A DNA stretch of 64,000 nt, from contig JAACJO010000020.1 of assembly GCA_013368445.1 (NCBI GenBank), forward strand, positions 496,001 through 560,000. Direction: 5' to 3'. The notes beneath the pieces are model-generated. The model ran no database searches, was not told the origin of the DNA, and was given only the letters and a program-made list of their open reading frames with translations. Below are positions 11,011 to 22,416 of the stretch, piece after piece; position 1 is the stretch's first letter; each line of letters starts with the position of its first letter. Made by a program: the position numbers and the translations under genes. The DNA is from Leucocoprinus leucothites (taxonomy: Eukaryota > Basidiomycota > Agaricomycetes > Agaricales > Agaricaceae).

Positions 11011-14000
11011 TTGGTTGCTCTATTCTCAGAGGAACCAGAAACAAAAATGCAAGCTATCTGTGATGATCACGATTCTGACTGGGAGGACCTACTCAAGGGT
11101 GGGCCTATGGCTATTGACCCCATTCTGGATGGGCATGAATGGCTGTACCTCAGTCATGCCGGCGGTGAACTAGCTGAGATTCTTGAAACCAACCTGAGGA
11201 AAGAGAGGTATGTTTCCAACCACTCTTCTGCTGCATTTGATGCAATTGATATACATATGCTGGCAGGTTGAAGGGAAAAGATAGACAAGACTGTCATGAC
11301 CATATTCTATGCCAAAACCAGGCCTTCCAGGAACAGCTGGAAGGCATGATTGGTGCATATTTGAACTGGAGTTTGTGCATGGGCAAAGGTTGTTTCAACA
11401 ATGGCCACAATGATGATCAATGAACCAGCAACGACAGTGGATGTCACCCAGTTCAAGGCACATATGAAATCAGAGTGGTTGATGTTTTCCATAAGTGACC
11501 CTTTCCTGTCACTCTAGATGGCTAGATCTAACAGAGTAGGCCCACCCAGGTACATACACATGACCCATTCCCTTGTGCAAGGGTGACACAAGTATTTCTG
11601 TAGCTCTGATCACTGAGGGGCTCATTCCCTGCTCACTGCTCTGGCCATCCACTGCATTTACGATTCGCACTCTGGAGCTCCTTCATGTTGTATCCCTCCA
11701 ATGTCCAAGACTTGCAATACAAAACTATGTGAAAACTTTGTGTGATTTACATCAAGTAGGTGCTCCTTTTCAATATTGGCATGACTTCTCATGTCCTTTC
11801 AGGCTCCCTACAAGTCCTATCTGATGAAGCAAATCACAGTATGCCAGGACATGTATCTTTTGATTCTCGAGGGCATAGATCTTTGAGTCCAACAGGCCCT
11901 GAGTAGGACTACTCCTCACTGGCACCTGAAACATTGTTGCCTGGCCTGTACTTATCAGTTGGAGGGTGAGCCACCACTGAAGTATTGAATACTGTTCACA
12001 ATGGATGGCAATGATTCCCTTAAGTGTGTATTGAGGAGGGAACACTTGTTTGATTATGAGGAGGGTGAGAACAGGGACATTCATCTCATCCATACATCCA
12101 ATGAGCTTCCGGATCAACAACAAATTGGTGGTGAGTATTATATTCCAAGAGAACAGGTAGCCAAGTGGAAAACCTCCCCACAGGCTTCAGTTGGCACTCC
12201 AAAGACTAAGGTGAGTTTACAATGGTTTATTGATGGTGACATATTCATACCTCACAATGCTTATACAGGATGATAACCCTGATAGTCCATGCTCCGAGCA
12301 TTGGAAGAATATGTCTGATGAACTCACCACAAAGTCTTGGGTGATCTTTGATGAGACAGGTGCTTTTGTAGCACTTTGTCACCATGTATTTATCCTCATG
12401 GTCGCTGACATGGTACAGAGTGGTGAAGGGTGAGCCTTCATAGGACATTGATAATCACTGATCTAATGATTTTTTCAGGTCCCAGTATCCCCTTGCAGCT
12501 GTTGAAACACTCCTAGGCACTCTTGGTTTGGATCTTGGTGGTGGCTATGACATCAGCTGTTGCTTCAAGGTAACACTTGTGAAGAGTGCCCTAGGCTCAC
12601 ATGTGGAGGAGCTTCAGTACAAATTGTTGGTAGGGTCTTTCCATGGGCATGCCCATAACTGCCTTTGTCAACTATCACACCTTGCTACTTACATCAACGG
12701 TCTTGGGTTGAGCAATCTCGAAGGCACTGAGAGACTCTTTGCAAGATCAAATGATCTGGCTTCCCCTATTCACCATGCCAGCACTTTCCATTGACAACAA
12801 TGCATATCCAGTTTTTTCAAGCACTTAGATTTGACTGACACATATGAAGGATTAAGTGTGTAACCCCAGGAACCCTTTCTATGTGTGACTGACCACTGAT
12901 CAAAATAGCTAATTTTTTTGTGACAATGTACAGTCATGCTCTCGAGGTTCTTTCATCTAAGGTCAACTACAAGAAGAAGATGGAAGAGCTAGGTCTTGAT
13001 GGCCCCTCAACTTCCCCTCGGTGGCTTGAAGAGGAAAAGGCATATCTACTAGGGCTCACAAAGGAGCCCATTGAAGAAATACTCAAGATGGAGTACTACC
13101 AACACCTCATCTCTTTGCAGGACATCGAGTGAGTTTTAATTTCATATCTGCATTGCTGGCTCACAGGCATATAGGAGAAAACTTAAAGGAAATTTTGTTC
13201 ATGAGGTGCCAGCTGACAAAGGAAAATTGAGAGAAACTGCCATTGCTGAAGCTGAACATTGTCGACTCCTGAGGCTCGAGTTGAAAACAATGACACTCAC
13301 ACAAGATCTTGAGCAAAAACTTGGCTTGATAGAGACATGGAAGGAAGATAGCCCTGAGTGGCAAAATACCAAATCTTTGTATGAAACTTGGCGCTACTGC
13401 CATGCCCTCAACAAACTCGAGCAACTGGTTGTTGCTTGTATATTTGAGCTGAGTTGGATGAATTGTGCTGGTACCAGTGAGTATACACACATCAATAGAG
13501 TTAAATTTTGCTGACAAAAGTGCAAAAGGATACAAACTGCAGCAACATATTACAAAGGCTCTTAAAAGCTGCTCACAGGCTATTAGGACAGTGCTGTTAC
13601 AGTTCAACAATGCAGCACAAAAACTCAACCCACTGTGTGAGACTCTGAAATGGGATAAGGTTGTTGAGTATGCCTTTCTTTCAGAGTTCGACATTCTAGC
13701 AGAAACATGGGAAGATGTCCATAACAGGCCCTGGGCCCAACCTGCTGCACATGCACTCATGGACCAACACTTCAAATTGGAATGCACCAAGGAGGAGATC
13801 ATTTGCCTCAATGTCAAAATTCCATGCCTCATCACTTTCATTCAAGATGAAGAGTGCTTCCTCCATTCCATGGAAACACATCTTCTGCAAGATAAGCCTG
13901 AACTTTCACACCAAATATCCATTCATCACCAACAATTTGAAGATGCAAACAGGGAGCACCTTTGCCAACTGAAGAGGTTGTCCGAGACCACCAGTTTCAC

Positions 14001-14205
14001 TGGTTCACTCAATGTCAGTCAAGCTGCTGAACATATTGCTGGCTCCTTGAAAATGTGTTTGATGCCCATCCAGAAACTCGACAATGATTCACCACTGTTG
14101 GATGAAGAATCATCTGAGGCTCAGGTTGAAGGAAAGGAGGATGAAGAGGAGGAGGAGCTTGGCAGAGACTTGGAGGTTGTAATGTCAGTTTTGAATCTAG
14201 ATTGA
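11011..14205 (+). pseudogene. KDZ transposase, multi-exon, inactivated by stops
   Basis: It matches KDZ transposases through most of its length. Segments in order: DWEDLLKGG...YLSHAGGE (11053-11170); an exon from 11268 (DCHDHILCQNQAF); IRTLELL...CPRLAIQNYVKTLCDLH (to 11755); an exon 11803-12210 with MDGNDSLK; 12269-12428 (WVIFDETGAFVALC); from 12479 the core GGGYDISC, SFHGHAHNCLC and LEGTERLFARSN; then 12930-13130 and the C-terminal exons ending QPAAHALMD...EDEEEEEL to 14205. The catalytic domain is RNase H-like and acts on transposon ends. Introns such as 12211-12268 and 12429-12478 have clean GT..AG borders. Stops replace expected arginine CGA codons (for example about 11887 and 12793, both TGA), plus one at about 11968. 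So the gene is nearly complete but dead. Confidence 0.82.
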
Positions 14206-14479
14206 GATATTTGCTATGTAATATCACCTAATCAATTGTGAATTCCTTACATTATGAACTATACAATGTGTGGTGAGAATAGAAAAGCTGAGGTGAAAAA
14301 TCAACATGGAGCATGTGACCCGGCCAACAGACCAGTCAGTGCAACTCACAGGCACTGCCAGTGCTACCACACCCTCCTGGAGTACCCATCATTCAATTAG
14401 TGCCTTGGACATACCCATATTCTGTGCTGATTGTGCTATGCAAACAAATGGAATGGAGGTATTTGGCCTGCCTAAAGGC

Positions 14480-14720
14480 ATGGGAAATGATCACAAGGTG
14501 GGGAATGCACAGGAAATGATCACAAGGTGGGAAATGCATGGGAAATGTTCCCAGCATGAGAAATAATTGTAGCACGGGAAATAATCAAAGCACGGGAAAT
14601 AATCATAGTGTGGGAAATGATCACAGCATGGGAAATGATTGCAAGGTGGGAAATAATTGCAAGGTGGGAAATAACCAGGGTGTGGGATGGTTCTTAAGGG
14701 TGCGGGAAATGATCACAGTG
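14480..14720 (+). repeat. Subterminal minisatellite in the right KDZ arm
   Basis: Roughly twelve degenerate 16-19 bp units of the form GGGAAATRATYRYARNR, in tandem. The left arm has about five in inverted orientation. Subterminal repeats often bind transposase; that role is inferred here. Confidence 0.75.
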
Positions 14721-14976
14721 CAGGGTGGCAACAGTGGGCATGCTGATGATGTCACTGACACAATGTTGCCCATGTCAACCCATGGGCCGTGGCAATTGAC
14801 AGGTCTATAAAGCATGGGGTTCAGCATCAGCATTATTCCCACCATCAATTAACTGAAGGCTGTGACAGGTGCTAGTAAAACATAACCTATCATGCTGCCT
14901 ACAGAAGACACACTCCCCCCTTACAGCAGCTGGCGAAATAGAACATAGGCAAGAGAAACATTTGAAAATGGCCCTC

Positions 14977-15074
14977 TTGAATGCAATTTGTGATTGTCAA
15001 AACATATAACATAGTACCAACATAATTGAATGCAATTTGTGATTGTCAAAACATATAACATAGTGCCAACATAT
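14977..15074 (+). repeat. 49-bp direct duplication in the right KDZ arm
   Basis: TTGAATGCAATTTGTGATTG begins at 14977 and again at 15026, with one difference in the repeated unit (AGTACCAAC versus AGTGCCAAC). The left arm has one copy. Confidence 0.85.
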
Positions 15075-15364
15075 CTTCAACAACATATAGAGAGGACAGC
15101 AAACATATCCTTACGAAAATTGGAGAGAGAACAAAAACCAATGTATATTTGACATATTCCATGGAAGGAAACATATGTAGACAAGGGAAAACACAACATA
15201 TCTATGAATATATATAGGCAGCTCCCTCTAGAAAACTCAAAGTCCAGCCACATTTCTGCAGGATTATTGAAAGCCGATAGAATGTTGATATCCTTCTCAT
15301 TAAGAAGTGTCAGGGACATGCCCTGTCATGTCTTAGAAGAAGGCAGGCTAGGGAGCCCTAGGTG

Positions 15365-15372
15365 ATTTCAGC
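15365..15372. repeat. 8-bp target site duplication of the KDZ element, right copy
   Basis: ATTTCAGC, identical to 1995-2002. Confidence 0.85.
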
Positions 15373-17608
15373 TTGGGCTGAAAGAATAACTCTGTCATTT
15401 TTGACCTGATTAATTATCCCTCTAGACAATCAATTCAGCTTGTCAAAAGAAGTGCTTTTACTAGAGGAATAAGAAATCGGACTAAATCTTCCAGCACTTT
15501 TTCAGTTGCACAAAAGTAGTGGTGTTTAGGTGACCTGCACCATAGGTGCAAATATCCCAACCTAGGTATGGTCAGAAGATGATAACTGTACCAAGAAGTC
15601 AAGAAAAAACCCCTAGTAAAACACAAGTTACAACTTTCTGGAAGTTGAGCAGACATCCTGGAGCCCTAGAAATTGCCCCTATCCATTCTCGACCAAGGTT
15701 GCTTGGAGAGCTTTATCTAGAGAAGATGCAAGGCCAAGGAAAGGGCCAGCCAATGGTGACAGAAATGGTTGACATATGGACTCTAGAAGAGCAGAACAAA
15801 AGATGACTGGTGTGAGGAAGTTTGTCATTAGCATCAACATGACTGGTATTGGGTCTTGGGGAGAATTTCTTCAAATCGAGCTAAGATTTGAAGGAGAGAA
15901 GCACTAGAAAAATTCAGGACACCACTATATCGGTGGGGCTTTCAGATTTCGGGATGAAGATGAGATGTCCAGACATTACAACAGGGCTGAGAGCTCAAAA
16001 TGTCATGATGGCGGAGTCTGTGAAATTGTCCCAAGTTACATTTATGTTTGTTTGTTCAGTGCCTAATCTCGGTCCGCATAACCCGGCATGATTGTCCCAG
16101 AGGCCAGCATCCTCACTCGATGATAAGAAGTCCACGGCAAGAGTTTGAACAACTGACCTCGCCCAGAAAATCTATATTTGTCGATCCACGCACCATTACA
16201 AGGCTCTGTGCTCATATGCATCATATGCAATTCTCGAGAGCACTCGCCGGCACAAGTTCTAAATCCTGCACCAAGCCCCACTTGCATTACATAGGTATAC
16301 CAACAGCCTGCATAGCACTCATCTTGTCAAACAATTTGTTTATACACATTCAGACTATCAATCACAAAACTACTAACATGGACAATGCAACGTACACAAA
16401 AACACATAGGAGGGTTGATACTATACTTTGTAGTATTAGGAAGAGATGAAAAAAAAAACTTATTAACGAAAAAAGCCTAACATGAGACAACTCCAAGCCA
16501 AAAAAGCAACAGACAACAAAGCCAGGAAAGTGGGAAGGGAATAAAAGGGAAAACGTAAAGGATATAAGAAATTCAATCAAGTGTAATGCAATGCGCGTGC
16601 CATTCCAGGAGGGAGATAGAAAGGCAAGTTCAGGTGAGGGGTCCAATGCAAAAAGGTTCAGTCAGTTCAATGCAGTATAACAGAATAATGCAATGAAATC
16701 GCAGTGTGTAAAGCGTATTTGGTATGAACTTGTCATGCGGAAGAAATGACGTGAATGCAAGATGAAAGAACGGGATACACAAGGAGCCTAGTAGGAAACC
16801 AACGATAAGAGGATGGGGAGTAGAGAGAATGTTGCCAGTGCGTGTTTGCGTTCGTAGTGAGTTGTAGGCGTGAGCTTGATGATGGCGATGCTTGAGCAAG
16901 GTACACGAGAGACGAGGAGAGAGAGAGGCGAAGCGAGAGTTAGAGAATCGTCAAAGGAAAGCTTGTCGAAAACGCGTGAAATTCAAGACCGGATGAACCA
17001 GAGAAAAAGGGAGAGTGAGGATGAGACGAAAACGCTACAAAAGAACAACAGACAAAAAATACAAAAAGAGCTTCAATGAGTCTACACCATACAACCAAAA
17101 GAGGACAATAAAAATCCAACTCACGAATGAACCGATAACCAAGGGAGACCGAGAAACAAGAAAACAGCAGAACGACTCCTTTGAACCGGAGTCAAAAGTA
17201 ACGGAGGAACGAGTGCACGACTTCCGTTGGGGAAGAACGGAAGTATATAGTCGAAGGGAACGTGGAGGAGGGAGCACGCGTTCAGATCATCGAAGCTTCG
17301 GTAAGGCCGAACATGAGGTACCCCAAGTAGGTGAATTTGGCGGAGAGGGGTGAAGGTAAAGGTAAGGTTGAAGGCGAGGTGGTAAGGAAGTGTCGAGATC
17401 CGGAGTGGTATGGCATGCGAGAGAAGAAACATAGGCATAGGCATACACACACATAGCCGGGGAGAAAAACAAGCCCCCAGATCGCAATATTAGCTGATGC
17501 CTTCTGTACCTGGAAGGAAGGGCGAAAAAAGAAGGGCGTTGATCCAAACCCCCTTCAGCCGTTGACAACGGTGCTTCACCGCACACGAATGTCGGGCTCA
17601 ACACCAGT
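15373..17608. other. Transition from repeat to gene space, no gene recognised
   Basis: CpG content rises from about 15.9 kb on. Short frames occur on both strands but none shows a domain or convincing splicing. The part nearest 17.6 kb is downstream of the casein kinase gene and may hold its 3' untranslated region. Confidence 0.4.
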
Positions 17609-18809
17609 TCACCGTCCCTTCGCATTACAAGCTTCACAATACCTCCTCCTCCCACTTCCTTCGCTTATACTCCGCGTCGGATGTCTCTTCCCATGAGAAG
17701 AAGATTTCACTGCTCCCTCTGACGTAACCGTCCAATCATACACATCATCATACTCGATCCCCACACGCTCCCCCAACCCTCTAAACAGCTTCCTCAAGCC
17801 TTCATAGTCCGGCAAATCATCAAACTCGAGCCCTCTCGCATATTTGTATAACACATCGAATTCAGGTGGGAGTCCGACAGTGAGTAAAGGTTCATGTTTG
17901 AGTTTCGAATCGCGGATAAGATCCCATGTTGCCGATATCGGATTATATGTATTGTCAGCGGGACCATTAGGTTGTGTCGCATCAGAGGCCTCGGGAGGAT
18001 TTTGTGGTGGATGAGCTGGTGCTCGGAGTTTCCGCCACGGGAGTGTTCCTCGTAGGAAATAAATAAGCATGTACGCCAGACTCTCCAAATCGTCTCGTCT
18101 TGAGGACTCGATGCCAAGATGGGTATTGATAGCAGCAAAAAGAGAGGTTCCAACTCCGTGCATATCGTCCTGCTTGAACGGGATATGACTCGACGTTTTC
18201 GCGTCTCTAAATTTCTTGGCGAGACCGAAATCAATGACATTGACTAGATGCGAGGATCTCCCAGTGCCCATGACAAAATTCGCGGGTTTGATATCGCGGT
18301 GTACAAAGTTTTTCGAATGGATAAACTCTATCCGGGATATCTAACATCGCCACATTAGTCATTTTGCCACACGGACGAAACGGACAGAGAACTAAAACGC
18401 ACGAGTTGATCGGCCAATAGAAGCACAGTCTTCATTGAAAAATGTCGATTACACATTTTGAACAAGTCTTCGAGTGAAGGACCCATGAGGTCAATAATCA
18501 TGACATTGTAGTCTCCCTGCTTTCCCGACCACATTATCCATGGTACACCAGGCCCACCCATTAGCGTCTTGTATATCTTTGATTCCTGCTTCAGAGGACT
18601 AGTCGCATTGCGCGCAACAGCAGGCTCAATTTTAATAGCCACTTCTTTCCCGGCTACAGTATGTACACCGAGGAAGACAGTCCCTACAACAGCCCACTAA
18701 GCACCCACACAAAAATAATAATAAAAACAGCCAACATACCACAACCACCATTGGCAATCTCCTCCTCTAACCGGTACTTCCCTGCAAAGGTCGTATATTC
18801 AGACGACAT
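17609..18809 (-). CDS. Casein kinase 1 family serine/threonine kinase
   Basis: Three exons on minus (18809-18740, 18683-18403, 18340-17609) give 360 aa with correct phases; introns are 56 and 62 nt. The N-terminus MSSEYTTFAGKYRLEEEI is typical of CK1 enzymes, which phosphorylate acidic or primed serines/threonines. Visible motifs: a loose nucleotide loop NGGCGTVFLG (20-29), catalytic Lys41 in VAIK, HRDIKPANF with Asp133, DFG with Asp154, INTHLG and SSRRDDLES, a CK1 signature, then FLRGTLPW. The segment before INTHLG reads VGTSLFA instead of the usual TGTARYAS, so it is a divergent member. The C-terminus is short and basic (GKRHPTRS). An upstream in-frame ATG at 18956 gives a hydrophobic leader that does not fit the family, so I chose 18809. 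Which CK1 subtype it is cannot be said. Confidence 0.9.
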
Positions 18810-18936
18810 AGTAGACGGGAGGAGGAAGAGGAAGAGGAAGAAGAAACGACGAGGAGGAGGGGAGAAGTAGAGTAGAATAAAGAGGAAAGCCCCACCCCCT
18901 TCCAGTTCAACCCCCCTTCCCCACTTTCCTTTTTCA

Positions 18937-19260
18937 GAAACGATCAACAAATTCAACCGCGTTCATTAAGTAAGCTTCGGCATCTTCGGCGAAAAATACG
19001 CCATGCGTCACAGTATCACGTCTTTGGTATGTCACAACACTCCCTTTCTGAGCGACACAGGAGTTTGTGAGGAGGCGAGGACGCCTCGTGTATCGATCCC
19101 TCGTTATCTGTTTTTCCAAGCCGCCTCCACTGAATGACCGAGGTAAATTGTTACAGACTATCCAGCCTCCGGCCACCAAGAGTCCGTAAATTGATTTATC
19201 TGCCGTAGTTACAACCCCCATAAGTATTACGAGCGCTTCGCCCGTTACTACTCTGCGCAT
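18937..19260 (-). other. Open frame of 108 codons, unassigned
   Basis: A minus-strand frame upstream of the kinase ends ...DTVTHGVFFAEDAEAY...FVDRF. The ending vaguely resembles the C-terminus of an alpha/beta hydrolase, but no nucleophile or other motif is present. It could be a gene remnant or chance. Confidence 0.2.
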
Positions 19261-19996
19261 TATCGCAGCTCAACTTCCCTTGTAAGGTTAGCCCTGACCA
19301 CAAGACATTTATTTGACGCGCTCCTCTATCAAACGAAGAGTAAAGAAAATTTTAAGGTGCTTTCATATTTAGCTGATTCATTTAATAAATTCTCCCCTCT
19401 GTGTTGGAAGAGAAGCACACGAAGAGAAACAGAAAGGAGCGAACGACGCTCAGCTATACGTACGTACTACCCCACATAGCCTCTTGTTCTCTTGTCCTTC
19501 GGCTTCCTGGACGCCAAGAACCACCGGAACCAGTACTCAAACATCCATCAGAAGCACACCCGAAGCTCCGTGTAAGGAAACATAGAGGGGTTTGAAGAAG
19601 TGAACATTCTCGTGACAACAGCAATGACAAAAGTCATTACGACATCGTATATTATTTCCGACGACAACATGATGACAACAGGTTACAGGAGACCGAGACT
19701 GAAAGATAAAAAGCAATTTGTTGTTATGGACCTGGTCATTGTGTAAATTTTACGGGCCGGTGTGGGAGGAAGTGACGAAAAGCTTACCTGATATGAAACG
19801 TCCAGGCTTTCTTGACGACTGGCAAAGGCGAAGCGAGTAATCGCGTTTTTCAAAGAAGAAAGTTGAGTCTATCAAACGATGATCAGGAAACCAAAAACGG
19901 AGAAGAATACGTCACGACATACCAAACGACAATTCTACCACTCTGGAGGTGACAACATACTCACCTCCAGGCTCTCTCAGATTCGCCAAAAAACAC
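19261..19996. other. Intergenic, downstream of Mago nashi
   Basis: No open frame of note. It probably contains the 3' untranslated region of the minus-strand Mago nashi gene. Confidence 0.4.
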
Positions 19997-20950
19997 TCAT
20001 ATAGGCTTGATCTTGAAGTGAAGCGAGATAAGGGAGAAGATCAAACACTACAACCACCATCAGCTCCCCAAAACCCGAATCATCGAGATGAGGAGAGATA
20101 ACAAACCTTGAGATCTTGCACCAAGTAATAGAAAACGCGTAATCCCTCTGGATCCTCACTATCCTGAATATCAACCAACGAGCCAATCTTCGCGGTCTAA
20201 AACATAGATCAGCATCCCAAAGCGAGCCTGACAGTTCAAGGGGAAGAACAAACCTCGAAAGAAATGTGATCATTTCCAACTCGAATCTCAAGCTCCTGTT
20301 TCCCAACGATATTCTTCTTTGGCCAATTCGCATCGTCTTCCCTATAAGTCAAGTGGCAAAGTATAAGCACCCAACCAATGGCCACACTCCTAGCGCATCA
20401 AGATGAGAAGCGTACTTGGTGATTTCGCTGGACTCGATGATACGCTTTAGCTCCTTCACGACGAGGGGTCCGATCCACACTAAAAACCAACAAAGGAATC
20501 GATGAGTCAGTTTCTCTCAATAAATAGCGCTTTTACGACGGCAAGAGAAGGAAGAGAAGCGATAGAATCGGCAATAGCGCCAGCGACAGCAGTATCGGCG
20601 GTGGCGCTCGGCAATGAGGGCGAAGGGGAAGTAAATAGTGGAAAAAGAGAGGGCATGGAAGAGCACAGAAAACATCAACATACTTTCTTTCCGAATGAGA
20701 CTGTCATTCCTGTAATTCGAGTTATTGGCATAACGCAGTCTTCCATGCGAATACTCGAATTCAAGAAACTCGTGGCCGTGTTTCCCAGAGTGGCCCGTAC
20801 TGCACACACACAAGTCATGTGTCAACAAAATTGCCACCAGAGAAAGAGTGACGCGTACTAGTATCTGTGCCCAAAACCGCGTCAGCATAGTACAGTATAA
20901 GAGAATAGGAATAACACATACCTCAAGTAAAAGGGATCGTTGTCAGCCAT
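19997..20950 (-). CDS. Mago nashi, exon junction complex core subunit
   Basis: Seven minus-strand exons give 147 aa: 20950-20922, 20864-20859, 20799-20684, 20479-20416, 20341-20254, 20196-20107 and 20047-19997. Exon lengths sum to 444 nt. The product matches Mago nashi end to end: [89 protein letters not shown] and the C-terminus [11 protein letters not shown] (human MAGOH is 146 aa). Mago binds Y14 (RBM8A) and clamps eIF4A3 on spliced mRNA in the nucleus. The second exon is only six nucleotides (ATACTA), bounded by CAG and GTACGC; without it the RYYTGH segment cannot be built. Intron 3 is long for this gene (204 nt). No partner gene is nearby. Confidence 0.95.
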
Positions 20951-21715
20951 AGTGAGTGCTCGAGTTGAACGTCAACAAAGACGACGTGGAACTGGCAGTG
21001 GCATCAACTTGGATTTTTCGGTGATGGTAAATCACATGACCTATTAGCCTTCCAAGCACGGGCCAACTGGCCCTGGAGTTTACACCCGCTGCTGTGGTAG
21101 GAGCTTGGAGCAACAGCAGCAGCAATGCCGGCAGTAGAGACGGAGATATCGCTGTACACCCAACTACGGCGATCTCTAGTCCAGAGCGGTGAATGGGACC
21201 AGTGCGTATCGCCTGTGTAAACCACAGTAGGAGTCAAAGGGTACTGACAAATGCGGTTACTATTAGGATTCAGTCAAAGATGCGTGCACGGTTGAATGAT
21301 GTGGGCTGGCTGGACGAGGTGAAGAGCGAAAGCAAAGGTACGCGTATTGACCTTTCTCTAGACGAGACGTTTATGTTTATTGCAATGTATAGAGAACTCT
21401 CGTCATGCGGACTTTCAGACTGTGATGGAAGAGGTGTCTTCTCATGCCCAATGTACGCCCAATTTCTCCCCTCTTCAAGCTTTCACTATTTATTCTCATC
21501 AGCAGCTTCACTTCCTGTGGCAGTAAGGAAGGAGATCCAGGGACTTATCAAACGATATTTAGAGAAAAAATTCGAGTAGATAAACATATTATACCGAGCG
21601 CTAAATTACAGTCTGTAATGTCACAAACGCGACCCCCGTGGGAACGCGCTTCCATTCCTTCGCGTTTTTCGAAATTTCGTGTTATTCCGTTCCGAGACGC
21701 CATCACCTTTCATCC
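20951..21715. other. Intergenic, divergent promoter region
   Basis: Lies between the minus-strand Mago nashi start and the plus-strand uS10m start and should hold both promoters. Overlapping frames at 21193-21579 show no domain. Confidence 0.45.
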
Positions 21716-22416
21716 ATGCTCAGGCTTTCACGGACTCTCTCCTCCTCCATACCCAGATGGGCTCGGTATAATTCCACCACAACCCCCACAGTTGCGTACG
21801 TTTAAAACACCACGTCATCTTCCTACTAGCCAAACCCCTCACAAAAAATACAATCAACAGCGAGCTCGAAGCAACCCAAGCAGCCAAAATTATTCCAGGA
21901 CGCAGCCTCCAAGCACCACACCAACACCCACGCACACACGACATTCCCGTCGCCAACATTCACTTCCGCTCACACTCCCCACAACTCCTTGACCTCTTCA
22001 CCTACTTTGCATCACACGCCGCATCCTCCCTTGGCATTCCAACATCCAAAACCATATTCCTACCTACTCAACGTAGATTATGGACCGTCATTCGTAGTCC
22101 ATTCGTTTACAAGAAATCTCAAGAAAACTATGAGCGAAGGGTACATAAGCGAGCTATTAAAGCTTGGGATGCCGATCCGGAGGTCGTGGAGAGGTGGGTA
22201 AAGTATTTGAGGGTACATATGTTGGGAGGTGTGGCGATGAAGGTGACGAGGTGGGAACATTTACCGTTGGGTGTTGGTCAGGATAGGTTGAGGGATGTTG
22301 AGCTGGTGACGATGCCGCCGGTGGAGGAGCAGATTAGGGATTTAGGAGAGGAGATTCTGAAGGAGGAATTACCTGCTTCGCAGAATGTAAAGCCTACTGA
22401 GGCTTCGACATCATAG
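21716..22416 (+). CDS. RSM10: Mitochondrial small-subunit ribosomal protein uS10m
   Basis: Exons 21716-21795 and 21861-22416 (65-nt intron) give 211 aa. The start gives a mitochondrial presequence rich in Arg/Ser (MLRLSRTLSSSIPRWARYNS). The body has the S10 fold signature: IPVANIHFRSHSPQLLDLF, GIPTSKTIFLPTQRRLWTVI, SPFVYKKSQENYERR, then the C-terminal VKYLRVHMLGGVAMKVT. An earlier apparent acceptor at 21829 was discarded because it breaks the frame. The protein sits in the head of the mitochondrial ribosomal small subunit. A degenerate piece of this gene recurs at 36.61-36.73 kb. Confidence 0.9.

Larger units (their letters stand above)
2003..15364. mobile_element. KDZ-family DNA transposon, complete, 13.36 kb
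   Basis: The ends are defined by inverted repeats starting CACCTAGGGCTCCC on the left and ending in its complement on the right, flanked by the 8-bp direct repeat ATTTCAGC (1995-2002 and 15365-15372). The interior holds a KDZ transposase on + (about 11.0-14.2 kb), a decayed minus-strand gene (about 3.5-6.1 kb) and a decayed plus-strand gene with RNase H1-N-like modules (about 6.3-9.1 kb). KDZ (Kyakuja-Dileera-Zisupton) transposons are abundant in mushroom-forming fungi. The element is CpG-depleted and its genes carry stops, so it is probably dead, though the ends are well preserved. Two later solo LTRs sit inside it. I saw no TET/JBP dioxygenase gene, a known companion of some KDZ elements. 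Confidence 0.85.
14467..15364 (-). repeat. Right terminal inverted repeat of the KDZ element
   Basis: Reverse complement of the left arm at 2003-3411 (minus the solo LTR). It contains about a dozen degenerate units around GGGAAATGATCAC (14480-14720) and a 49-bp direct duplication at 14977-15074 that the left arm lacks. The outer end CCCTAGGTG abuts the target duplication ATTTCAGC. Confidence 0.85.

Noticed and set aside
2003..15364. TET/JBP dioxygenase gene as KDZ cargo
   Set aside because: Looked for because such genes accompany some KDZ elements; no HxD...H pattern with suitable context was found in the remaining frames.
20502..20888. Plus- and minus-strand frames of about 120 codons over the Mago gene
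   Set aside because: They cross exon-intron borders of Mago; the exact 147-aa product explains the region.
21796..21829. 34-nt intron in uS10m
   Set aside because: Using the AG at 21829 puts the downstream S10 domain out of frame. The AG at 21860 gives a normal 65-nt intron and the right phase.
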